Positions 27,634-36,743 of a stretch of DNA of 64,000 nt are shown piece by piece. The number at the start of each line of letters is the position of its first letter. The first letter of the stretch is position 1. A program made the position numbers and the translations under genes. The stretch comes from Kiritimatiellia bacterium. Its GTDB lineage: Bacteria; Verrucomicrobiota; Kiritimatiellia; UBA8416; JABMPJ01. The stretch covers positions 92,970 through 156,969 of the forward strand of contig JASLOA010000004.1 of assembly GCA_030745755.1 (NCBI GenBank), read 5' to 3'. The notes beneath the pieces were generated by a model, which saw only the letters and a list, made by a program, of their open reading frames with translations, searched no databases and had not been told where the DNA came from.

Positions 27634-28662
27634 CTACAGCAGCGGCTTCAGCTTCGCGGCCAGGTTGATGCCCATCTCCATCATGCCGTAGTCACCGGGA
27701 TGGATCAGGTCGCCGCCCAGGCCGGCCGTGGCGGTCAGTAGCTCAGGGCCCTCCAGCAGGCAGACGTTCGCGTTTGGACAGGCCGCTACCGCATCACGCA
27801 GCGATTGCCTGAATTCTTCGGCCGTACCGCCTCCGCTCTTTCTGGGTTTGCCGCCATCAAACGTCATGTCGTTGAAGTACGGCCACAACGTGATACAAGC
27901 GACCGGCCGGTCTGTATTGGCACCAGAAACGGTGTTCACCATGTAGGAGACACGATCGTAGAATTCGTCGAGCTGGAAGTGGTCCATATTCACTGATAAG
28001 GCCAGGCTGGCGATGTCCCAGTCGTCACGTGCGCCAATGTAATCCGACAGCGTCTTCTCGCACTGCGCCGAACCACCGGAGCCAAGGTTAATGAGGTCGG
28101 TGCCAAGCGCGCGAGCGGCGTGGCAGGCGTAGCTCAAGTGCGGCCCGCTGGCGCAATGCCCATGAGTTATCGATGTGCCATACGTCAGCAGGCAGACCCC
28201 AGGCAATTCCTCGGGTTTCGGCGGACGAATCCCCGAACTTTTGACGCCATGCAACTGCACCTGTCCGCCCCAACACATGAAACGCCAGACGTTCGGCGAG
28301 AACACCGAGCTGTCAAGGCATTCCGCATCGGTCTGGCGCAGAATCTCAGGCCTGGTTAGTGTGAGCGTACGCTTCTCGCACCCCACCTTGTATGTCTCCG
28401 AATGCTGGTACGCACCGAAGAACGGTACAACAGTCACTTCGCTCCACTCGTTTGCCGGCGCGCACGACATCGTCAGCTCACAGACAGGGTCATCGCTCAC
28501 AAAACGAATCTCGGCGCAGCCCGGGCGCAACATCTGTATTTGCGCGCCGTCATTGAGTGCCAGCCGCACATCCTCCGGCACGCGCTGAAGCGCAACACCG
28601 CTGCCGTCTTCCAGCTCCTTGACTGCGTCAATCCCGTGTAACTCAACACTCTCGTAGACCAT
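27634..28662 (-). CDS. SGNH/GDSL-like hydrolase
   Basis: LLTYGTSITHGHCASGPHLSYACHAARALG (GTSITHG block I), LSVNMDHF, DLIHPGDYGMMEMG (DxxHP block V). Confidence 0.85.
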   Translation of the reverse strand: MVYESVELHGIDAVKELEDGSGVALQRVPEDVRLALNDGAQIQMLRPGCAEIRFVSDDPVCELTMSCAPANEWSEVTVVPFFGAYQHSETYKVGCEKRTLTLTRPEILRQTDAECLDSSVFSPNVWRFMCWGGQVQLHGVKSSGIRPPKPEELPGVCLLTYGTSITHGHCASGPHLSYACHAARALGTDLINLGSGGSAQCEKTLSDYIGARDDWDIASLALSVNMDHFQLDEFYDRVSYMVNTVSGANTDRPVACITLWPYFNDMTFDGGKPRKSGGGTAEEFRQSLRDAVAACPNANVCLLEGPELLTATAGLGGDLIHPGDYGMMEMGINLAAKLKPLL

Positions 28663-28689
28663 GTTCGCTTCCCTTTTACCGCAGCGCTA

Positions 28690-30276
28690 TCACTCCCCAT
28701 ACGGTTTCGGATCTTTTTCTGCTGCCGAAAACGACTTTACCGGGTATTCCGTCGGTTGTGACGGCGTGGTGTAGGCGCGCCATCCAGGCCCTCTTTCGCT
28801 CGATAGCTGCTTTGCATTCTGCATGTCAGCTATCTCTTGCGGCGTCATATGCGCGTCCGCCGCGTTAACCCGTTTCAGGTACCCTTCCATCTTCTTCAGC
28901 AACTCATCTCGCTTTTTCGGCATCTTTTCCGACAAGTCATGCCATTCGTATGGATCGTCCTTTACGTTGAAAAGCAGGACTTCACTATCATTATAATAGT
29001 TCTTCATTAACTTGAAGTCGCCTGTGCGAATCGCCGATTGCCGCCGTGTGCCGGACCAGTTCTTTCCAGCTGGACAGTGAAACATCAACCCGTCCGGCAT
29101 ACCGCTACGCTGAACATCACCAGCGCCTTCTGTTTTGAATAGCGGCTTCAGACTTCCGCCATCCAGGTCTTTCGGTAGCGGACTCGTTGCCCCCGCCAGC
29201 TCATGAATCGTTGGCCACAGGTCGCAGCCCCAGACCAATGCGTCACTGTGCGTGTTCTTTGGAATTCCCGGCCCGGCCGCAAACATCGGCACTCGGATAC
29301 CGCCCTCCATGAAGATAAACTTGCCGCGTCGAAGCGGCATGTTCACTCTGTGGCTTTTCCTATTGATGGCCACGGCACCATTATCCGCCAGGAAAAAGAT
29401 GTAGGTATTGTCTTCGATACCAAGCGCCTTAAGCTTATCCAGGACAATGCCAATACCCGTATCAAGATCCTCCGTACAGGCCCCGAATTCGGGTCGGTAA
29501 TGCCATTTACCGCGCTTTTTCTCCTCATACTTCGCCTGCGTTTCAGCCAGTGCCAGCAGTTTCTTGTGCACCGCGTAATGCGATATCTGCAGGTAAAACG
29601 GTTTGTTTGCTTTCACCTGTTCCTCCAAAAACTCACAGGCTTTGCGCGACAGGCTGAAAATACGCTTGGGATCGTCCGCCGGCAATGGGATAGGTTTTGT
29701 TTTTGTCTTGCGGTCGCCCCGCTTGAGATAATTGCCTTCGGGATTGTCCGTCGCGCCTGTATTGACATCATAGCCTACTTCATCAGGATGGGGCCATTGG
29801 TGCCATTTGCCTATATGTGCCGTGACATACCCCAATCCGGTCTGTTTCAGCATTTTCGGCAATGACAGTGACGCGCTGATCCGCTCTTTTGCTTCCGGAT
29901 ACCGCACATAATTATCGGTATGCATCAGACGAGTCGGGCTCTTGCCGTATTGGATCGCACAGCGCGTAGGCGAACACATTGCCGCCGGGCTGTAGGCATT
30001 CGAGAACCGCATTCCCCGCTTCGCCAGGCGCTCGAGATTCGGCGTCTCAATAAAATCACTCTTCGATGCCGGATTGTTCGGGTCCATCGCAACGGATGTG
30101 CCCGTCCACCCATGATCATCACTCAAAATAACAATAAAGTTGGGAGGGTGGCCCTCACCACGCCCGGCCAGAGCTGCCTCATTCGTATTCCGGTCCAACC
30201 CGGCTATCAAACATCCCGGCAGCGCAAATGCCACCGCACCCGCAAACGCCATATTGATAAACTCACGTCGCTTCAT
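28690..30276 (-). CDS. Sulfatase (arylsulfatase family), lipoprotein/secreted
   Basis: NFIVILSDDHGWTGTS, CSPTR formylglycine motif (MCSPTRCAIQYGKSPTR), HIGKWH, N-term MKRREFINMAFAGAVAFALPGC. Confidence 0.93.
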   Translation of the reverse strand: MKRREFINMAFAGAVAFALPGCLIAGLDRNTNEAALAGRGEGHPPNFIVILSDDHGWTGTSVAMDPNNPASKSDFIETPNLERLAKRGMRFSNAYSPAAMCSPTRCAIQYGKSPTRLMHTDNYVRYPEAKERISASLSLPKMLKQTGLGYVTAHIGKWHQWPHPDEVGYDVNTGATDNPEGNYLKRGDRKTKTKPIPLPADDPKRIFSLSRKACEFLEEQVKANKPFYLQISHYAVHKKLLALAETQAKYEEKKRGKWHYRPEFGACTEDLDTGIGIVLDKLKALGIEDNTYIFFLADNGAVAINRKSHRVNMPLRRGKFIFMEGGIRVPMFAAGPGIPKNTHSDALVWGCDLWPTIHELAGATSPLPKDLDGGSLKPLFKTEGAGDVQRSGMPDGLMFHCPAGKNWSGTRRQSAIRTGDFKLMKNYYNDSEVLLFNVKDDPYEWHDLSEKMPKKRDELLKKMEGYLKRVNAADAHMTPQEIADMQNAKQLSSERGPGWRAYTTPSQPTEYPVKSFSAAEKDPKPYGE

Positions 30277-30402
30277 GATTGCTCATCCCGCTTCCCGGGG
30301 TTCTGTCAAATCTGGCAGCACTTCTTCTTGTCTAATTGGCTTTTCTGCAGGGAGTTAGCCATATCTCGACTTTCTCCCCCGTTTTCCGGTCCATTTCGGC
30401 TC

Positions 30403-30514
30403 ACGATTACGGGCGACGATTACGGTGGACGAGGGGGAGCAGTATCTACTCGTAATCCGTTCTCAGCCTGCCCTCCATAGCTCGCAGAGCGACGGATGGG
30501 TCGCCCGTAATCGT
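30403..30514. repeat. Inverted-repeat cassette B (13-nt units ACGATTACGGGCG/ACGATTACGGTGG)
   Basis: 15-bp exact inverted arms ACGATTACGGGCGAC (30403-30417) and GTCGCCCGTAATCGT (30500-30514); left arm has a second tandem unit. Confidence 0.7.
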
Positions 30515-30696
30515 CAACCCTGCCCGCTCCCTCGCTCCGCGAGTGAGGGCCGTCAACCCTCTCGCGTTTTCATACTTTTCATACACTACCATCCCATAAG
30601 CCCTGATACCGAGCAACAAATGTCCCCATTTACTAACGTTTTCGCCATCACACACCGAACCTGCATTCGAGGCTTTTTCGATACACAAGAAGACTT

Positions 30697-30775
30697 GCCC
30701 GCCCCGCTCGCGTACTCGCGAGGGGCAGGGGGGCCTGCCCGCCCTCCCGCTGGTCGGGGGCAGGCGGGCCTGACT
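30697..30775. repeat. REP-like GC-rich palindromic region
   Basis: CTCGCG-TACT-CGCGAG hairpin, then GGGCAGG-GGGG-CCTGCCC hairpin (30723-30740) and a further GGGGGCAGGCGGGCCTG copy. Confidence 0.6.
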
Positions 30776-30997
30776 CCGTGGTGCGTTCCCCTTCACCTAT
30801 GGGACATATAGGATCTGCAAGGCCAGTATCTCTTTACTCGGCTATACCTATTGCCTTGATAATTCTCCTGATATCCACCTAGTATTTGCACGTCAGAAAG
30901 AGTTTCTGGTGGTATCAATTTGTTATATTGGGTTCAGGTTTGACCCGAATGGCACAGGTGGCGGCCAGCGTTCTATGAGGGAAAGAGGAGAAGGCTG

Positions 30998-32539
30998 ATG
31001 TCACTACCGAATGTTCTATTCATCCTGGCCGACGATCTCGGTTATGGCGACGTGGGGGCCAATAATCCGGAATCCCGGATACCGACCCCGCATTTGGATC
31101 GTCTGGCTGCTGCCGGCATGCGCTTCACCAATGCACACGCCAGTGCCGCCCAATGTTCGCCGACGCGGTACAGCATTATGACGGGCCGCTACCCGTGGCG
31201 CTCGCGCCTGAAAACCGCGGTCCTGAGACATTTCGACACCCCCCTTCTAGACGTTGAGCGCGAGACGCTGGCCTCCCTGTTCAAGGCTCAAGGGTATGCT
31301 ACCGCCGGCATCGGCAAGTGGCATTTGGGGCTCGGCTGGCAGGCCAAGCCGGGGCATAGCTTTGACCCCGATTCGTGGGATCCGGAGCAGGTCCATGCGA
31401 TTGACTTCACGAAGCCCCTTACCGATTCTCCGCTGGATCACGGATTCGATACCTATTTCGGGCTGAACGCTTCGAACAACATGCTGCCATACTGCTTTAT
31501 CGAGAATGATCGTGTCGTCAAGGTTCCTGAGAAGACAAAGTATCCTGTATTCGATACCGAATCCAAGGATATGCCTGTGTCCGACGACTATGTGTCGCGC
31601 AACCTGGATCAGCTCCTGCTTGGCAAGGCCCTCGATTGGATGGACGATCACCTGCAAACCGATCCCGACCAGCCGTTCTTCCTGTACTTTCCCAGCTCCG
31701 CGATTCATCGGCCCTGCCTGCCGACGGACGAATTCGTGGGGCGCAGTGACGCCGGTCTACGCGGCGACAAGGTGGCGGAACTGGATGCTATTGTCGGGAC
31801 GCTGATGGACGCGCTCGAGACGCATGGCGTGGCGGACAATACGATCGTGATCTTCACCAGCGACAACGGCGCGCTGCCGGGCGATTTAGAAGATGCGATT
31901 CAGACGCTGGCGGACAACGAGTACGGCTCGCCCTGGCAGCCTGAACGACTACTGGCTTGGAAAGGGCAGGAGCAGGAGGAGGGGCTTTACGCACGTTGGC
32001 TCACGTATGACCATCGCAGCTGCGGTCCCTATCGGGGCTACAAGGGGAACGTCTATGATGGCGGTCATCGCGTTCCGTGCCTTGTGCGCTGGCCGGGGCG
32101 CGTGCCCGCGGGCCGTGTTGAGGACGAGACGATTTGTCTGACTGACTTTATGGCTACCTTTGCGGCCCTGTTCGATGCTGATCTGCCGGACAACGTGGCA
32201 GAAGACAGCTATAATCTTCTGCCGCTTTTGCTTGGCCGGAAACCTGAGCACCCCGTGCGCGAGGCGACTATTTGCCAATCCTGGTGGGGCGTTAAATGCA
32301 TATACAAGGGGCCCTGGAAACTGATTGTCGGCAACGGCAAGGATGGAATCCATTACGAGAAGGGCGACGCCTCGCCCATGCAGCTCTACCATATTGTCGA
32401 CGACGCCGGTGAGACCCGCAATGTTTGCGATCAGCACGCGGAGGTCGTTGCGGAACTGACTGCGCTGCTTGAGAAGGCCTGCCGCGACGAGCGTAGCGCG
32501 CCACCCATCCGTTTTGCCGTGTCGCCGACTGTTACTTGA
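30998..32539 (+). CDS. Sulfatase (arylsulfatase family)
   Basis: NVLFILADDLGYGDVG, CSPTRYSIMTGRYPWRS, GIGKWHLG, FTSDNGALPGD. Confidence 0.93.
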   Translation: MSLPNVLFILADDLGYGDVGANNPESRIPTPHLDRLAAAGMRFTNAHASAAQCSPTRYSIMTGRYPWRSRLKTAVLRHFDTPLLDVERETLASLFKAQGYATAGIGKWHLGLGWQAKPGHSFDPDSWDPEQVHAIDFTKPLTDSPLDHGFDTYFGLNASNNMLPYCFIENDRVVKVPEKTKYPVFDTESKDMPVSDDYVSRNLDQLLLGKALDWMDDHLQTDPDQPFFLYFPSSAIHRPCLPTDEFVGRSDAGLRGDKVAELDAIVGTLMDALETHGVADNTIVIFTSDNGALPGDLEDAIQTLADNEYGSPWQPERLLAWKGQEQEEGLYARWLTYDHRSCGPYRGYKGNVYDGGHRVPCLVRWPGRVPAGRVEDETICLTDFMATFAALFDADLPDNVAEDSYNLLPLLLGRKPEHPVREATICQSWWGVKCIYKGPWKLIVGNGKDGIHYEKGDASPMQLYHIVDDAGETRNVCDQHAEVVAELTALLEKACRDERSAPPIRFAVSPTVT

Positions 32540-32590
32540 AGATCATTAGGGGAAGAAGGAACACTAGCATCCCATAGTGGGAGGGAACTA

Positions 32591-32776
32591 ACCACGGAGG
32601 CGCGGAGGCACAGAGGATAGTCGTACGAATCCGTCGGCGTGGAATACCACGCCATAGGATTCGCACGACATTGCCATGGGAGGGGAAAAGAGGGATAGGC
32701 GGCGAACGTTTGGGCCGAAAGGCGGTCCGTTCGCCCTCCAATTCCGTATTTGTCTCCTCCGATCCTCCGAGCCTCT
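32591..32776. repeat. Inverted-repeat cassette C (8-nt units CGGAGGCR) with strong internal hairpins
   Basis: Left arm 32591-32617 ACCACGGAGGCGCGGAGGCACAGAGGA; right arm 32754-32776 TCCTCCGATCCTCCGAGCCTCT region; internal hairpins 32620-32669 and 32701-32735. Confidence 0.75.
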
Positions 32777-32887
32777 AGCGAAGCGGGTGGTGAATTCTGG
32801 AATTGGGTTTCTGTGTTGGATGCCGAAAACATTAGCAAAGTCGGGTGTTCGAGGGGCGATATCATGGCTTATGGATGAGGAATGCAG

Positions 32888-35158
32888 ATGAAACTGTGGT
32901 ACAGAGAAGCGGCGAGCGATTGGGTCGAGGCCCTGCCGATTGGTAATGGCAGCCTGGGTGCCATGATCTTTGGCGGGAGCGCTCACGAGCGACTTCAGCT
33001 CAATGAGGACACCATGTGGTCCGGTGGCCCGCATGACTACAACCGCAAGAACGCCCACGAGCATCTCGGGACCGTCCGGGAGTTGATCTTTGCGGGCAAG
33101 CCCGAGGAGGCCCGGCACCTGCTCGAGGAAGAGATGATGGGCAGCCCAAATCTGATACAGGCGTTTCAGCCGCTGGCTGACTTGTCGATTTCATTTGCGG
33201 GGCACGAGACGTGCGACCAATATCAACGGGAGCTGGATATCGCCACGGCTGTAGCCCGGGTGAGCTACCGCGTGAATGGGGTGACGCACCGCCGACAGTA
33301 TTTTGCGTCCCATCCTGCTCAGGCCCTCGTCGCGTGCCTCGACGCAGACCAGCCGGGACAGGTCAGCGCCAGATTCGCTATGTCAACGCCGCAGCCTGAC
33401 GGCATCACGATTCAGCACGCATGCGCCGAGCGCGGGTCCTACGTCATGACCTTCTCCGGCCAGCTCAAGTCCCGCGATGCGACGGGCCTCTGCGGGCCCT
33501 GGTCCGGTGACGGGTTGGCGTTTGGCGGGCGACTCATACTCGAAGCCACGGGCGGGCAGGTGCACGTAGAGGCGGATGAACTCGTCGTCTCCGGCGCCGA
33601 CCGCATTATTCTGCGTTTCGCGGCCGCGACCAGTTACGTGTCGGCCGATGACATGGGTGGCAGTGTTGAGGAACTTCTCAGCGTCCGGCTGGCTGAAGGA
33701 GATGACAAGGACTACGACCAACTGCTGGCCGATCATGTGGCGGATTACCGCTCCTTGTTCGACCGGGTCTCTCTGGAACTGCCCTCCTCGACCAAGGCGG
33801 CAGCACCGACGGATGTGCGAATCTGCGAGTATGCAGCTGGCGGCGATGAATCCCTGGCGGCGCTTCTGTTTCAATTCGGACGCTATCTGCTCATTGCCTG
33901 CAGTCGGTCCGGCTCGCAAGCGGCCAACTTGCAAGGGCTATGGAACGAAAGTCCGTTCCCGACGTGGGGTAGCAAGTATACGATCAACATCAATGCCGAA
34001 ATGAACTACTGGCCGGCAGATGTCACCAACCTGAGCGAACTCAACGCGCCGCTGTTCGATCTGATTCGCGATCTCGTGCCCAAGGGCCGCGAAACGGCGA
34101 AGGCGTATTATGATGCCGCAGGCTGGGTCGCCCATCACAATACCGATCTCTGGCGAAACTGCGCTCCGGTCGACTTTGCAGACTGCGGCGTGTGGCCGAT
34201 GGGCTCCGCCTGGCTCTGTATTCACCTGTGGGAGCATTACCTTTACACCGAAGAGATAGCCTTCCTGCGGGAGTCCTACCCCATCATGCTCGAAGCGTGC
34301 GAGTTCTATCTCGATTTCCTCATCCCGCATCCGGACCAGCCGGATCTACTGGTAACATGCCCGAGCCACTCGCCCGAACAGGGCGGCCTGACCGTGGCCG
34401 CCACCATGGACAATCAGATTCTGCGTGATCTCTTCCAACACACCGTGGGCGCCGCCAACGTGCTTGGCGTGGAAGATGACACGACCCGTGCCATCGCTGA
34501 TGCGTGCGACCGGTTGCCGCCGAGCACGGTCGGTCGCCTTGGCCAGCTCCAGGAGTGGATGGAGGATATTGATGACCCCGACAACAAGCACCGGCACGTG
34601 TCACATCTTTGGGGCGTCTATCCCAGCGCACAGATCTCCACGCAAACCCCGGCACTGCTGGAAGCGGCAAGGAAGTCGTTGGAGTTCCGCGGCAACGAGG
34701 CCAGTGGCTGGAGTGTCGCCTGGAAGGTGAATCTCTGGGCCCGATTCCGCGACGGCGACCGCGCGTTGAAGGTGCTGGGCAACCTTATGGTCCCGCGGGC
34801 GAGCAGCTCCGCAGGACTCTACCCCAATATGTTCAATGCCGGTCCTCCTTTCCAAATTGACGGGAACTTTGGCGCCACGGCCGGCATGGCGGAGCTCTTG
34901 ATGCAGTCACACCTGAGCACGCCTGAGCACCTGCGCATTCTGGATCTGTTGCCGGCACTGCCGCAGCGCTGGGGTTCCGGGCGCGTGAGCGGATTGCGGG
35001 CACGGGGCGGCTTTACGGTGGATATGAGCTGGGAGCATAATCGCTTGGTCAGCACCACGATCACTGCCGATCGCGCGTGCCGCGCTATGCTGCGTTACAG
35101 TGGCAAAGAAGAGACCGTGACGTTTGTTGCCGGCGAGATGAGAGACGTCTGCGTCTAA
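32888..35158 (+). CDS. GH95-like alpha-L-fucosidase
   Basis: KLWYREAASDWVEALPIGNGSLGAMIFGG, LQLNEDTMWSGGPHD, NINAEMNYWPADVTNLSELNAPLF, QIDGNFGATAGMAELLMQSH. Confidence 0.93.
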   Translation: MKLWYREAASDWVEALPIGNGSLGAMIFGGSAHERLQLNEDTMWSGGPHDYNRKNAHEHLGTVRELIFAGKPEEARHLLEEEMMGSPNLIQAFQPLADLSISFAGHETCDQYQRELDIATAVARVSYRVNGVTHRRQYFASHPAQALVACLDADQPGQVSARFAMSTPQPDGITIQHACAERGSYVMTFSGQLKSRDATGLCGPWSGDGLAFGGRLILEATGGQVHVEADELVVSGADRIILRFAAATSYVSADDMGGSVEELLSVRLAEGDDKDYDQLLADHVADYRSLFDRVSLELPSSTKAAAPTDVRICEYAAGGDESLAALLFQFGRYLLIACSRSGSQAANLQGLWNESPFPTWGSKYTININAEMNYWPADVTNLSELNAPLFDLIRDLVPKGRETAKAYYDAAGWVAHHNTDLWRNCAPVDFADCGVWPMGSAWLCIHLWEHYLYTEEIAFLRESYPIMLEACEFYLDFLIPHPDQPDLLVTCPSHSPEQGGLTVAATMDNQILRDLFQHTVGAANVLGVEDDTTRAIADACDRLPPSTVGRLGQLQEWMEDIDDPDNKHRHVSHLWGVYPSAQISTQTPALLEAARKSLEFRGNEASGWSVAWKVNLWARFRDGDRALKVLGNLMVPRASSSAGLYPNMFNAGPPFQIDGNFGATAGMAELLMQSHLSTPEHLRILDLLPALPQRWGSGRVSGLRARGGFTVDMSWEHNRLVSTTITADRACRAMLRYSGKEETVTFVAGEMRDVCV

Positions 35159-35257
35159 GTGCGGGAGTAGGGTTGTCTTGCGCTTCCTACCAGCGCAGCA
35201 GTACAGTGTATTCAGGCGGGCGGCCGTCCGGCACAATTGGGAATAGAGGAAGAGCAG

Positions 35258-36062
35258 ATGGAGAGTATGAAAAGTGATAAGCAGGATAGGCGTATCCTGC
35301 AAGAACTTGCCAAACAGGTCAGAGATATCGCTGCCCACCCGGTGCAGGAAGAGCGCAAACAGCTCTGGAAGCAGGTCAACCGACTCGAGCGTTGCCGCAT
35401 CCCCGTGCTGTTGCGCACGAATAATTTGTACTGGCATGAAGTGGTGCCTGAGACGGCGATTCTCTGTACGGGTCGTCTGGCACGGGAGTATGAGCGGCGG
35501 CTCAGGCTGCAGATCTGGCAATGGGCGAACGTCGATGACGACTGTGTAACGGAGCCGGTTGTCGAATACGCGACCAGCGTCCGATACCCGCGACGGATCC
35601 AGCCCAGGAAAGCTGAACCGGGCGCTGAGACGCTGGGCGCGTATCATGTGGAGCCCGTGATCGAGGGTGGGGCGGATATCGCATCGATCTTGATCGACAC
35701 CGAGTGCCGGGTTGACTGGGACGCCACCAGCCGCAACCGCGAATAGGCCGAGGCGGTTTTCGGCGGCATCCTGACAGTGGTCCGCGCCCAGCCGTGGGTG
35801 GCAGGCGGCCCATTCGACTACCTCTGTGAGATTCGCGGTCTACATCTACTCGCTAAAGCCCAGTGCTGCATCGATATCACGACCGGAGTGGGATGTGGCG
35901 CAGGATATGGTATACCTCGAGGACATCCTGGAGAAATCCAAAGGCTGCCACGTCGAAATTATCCACCACGAAATCGCCACCTGCCATGGCCATCCGGAAC
36001 GGCTGACGCAATGGGCCAAAGCGGCCAAACGTCTCGTGTTACGGCACGGTTCCGAAGGATGA
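35258..36062 (+). pseudogene. Disrupted uroporphyrinogen-decarboxylase-superfamily gene
   Basis: N-terminal ORF stops at TAG 35744-35746; same frame continues AEAVFGGILTVVRAQPWVAGGPFDYLCEIRG; C-terminal-like YIYSLKPSAA...WDVAQDMVYLEDILEKSKGCHVEIIHHEIATCHGHPERLTQWAKAAKRLV is in another frame with the middle missing. N-part aligns by eye to the 57382 paralog. Confidence 0.7.
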
Positions 36063-36206
36063 GGATGAATCGATTCCTGACCCCTCGATTCGACGAAGCG
36101 ACAGCAAAGCGAGCCATTTGCGCTGTTTGCAAGATACTGGACTCCAAGGACTTAAAAAGGTTACAGAAGGTTCCTCGCTACTTTGCGTGGGTGCCGGGAG
36201 GGTCTT

Positions 36207-36365
36207 GACAGGATTAACAGGATCAACAGGATAGCAGCCTTCGGCTGAGAGAAACGGGCATCCATAAATGCAACGCATTGATATGTAAATAGTTACAACA
36301 TGTGTCATTCTGTAAGTTCTTCGAGCATAGCTCGTAACAATCCAGCAGATCCTGTTAATCCTGTC
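36207..36365. repeat. Inverted-repeat cassette D (9-nt units ACAGGATTA)
   Basis: 18-bp perfect inverted arms GACAGGATTAACAGGATC (36207-36224) / GATCCTGTTAATCCTGTC (36348-36365); extra unit ACAGGAT on the left. Confidence 0.85.
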
Positions 36366-36437
36366 CAATATGTCCCGCTCATTACCCATTCAGAATAGCG
36401 AAGAACCTTACAGAACAAGTCTTTACCCCAGCAAAAC

Positions 36438-36526
36438 TGGAGTAATGGAGTCTTGGAGTACTGGATTTGGAGAGCTTGCTTCGCAAGCGTCTTCTCTGGC
36501 AATACTCCATAACTCCAACACTCCAA
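36438..36526. repeat. Inverted-repeat cassette E (8-nt units TGGAGTAN)
   Basis: Left TGGAGTAA-TGGAGTCT-TGGAGTAC-TGGA; right ATACTCCATAACTCCAACACTCCAA; central hairpin GCTTGC-TTC-GCAAGC at 36474-36488. Confidence 0.82.
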
Positions 36527-36743
36527 GATGCTTCCGCATGTCGACCGATGAAAGTGTAGATGTTTCAGGTCAAGCTCCAGAAAGCTTAACAACGCAGAAT
36601 CCTCAAAGCATCCCTCCCTTGCGCATAACCGTGCAATCGCGTAACGTGGCTGCTCTTGAATTGTTCCTATGCTGTCACAAGCGCTGTCCGGCGTGGGGTG
36701 GTCATGGCTTGAGCCCGTATTGAGAGGGCAGGAGGATCATTAG

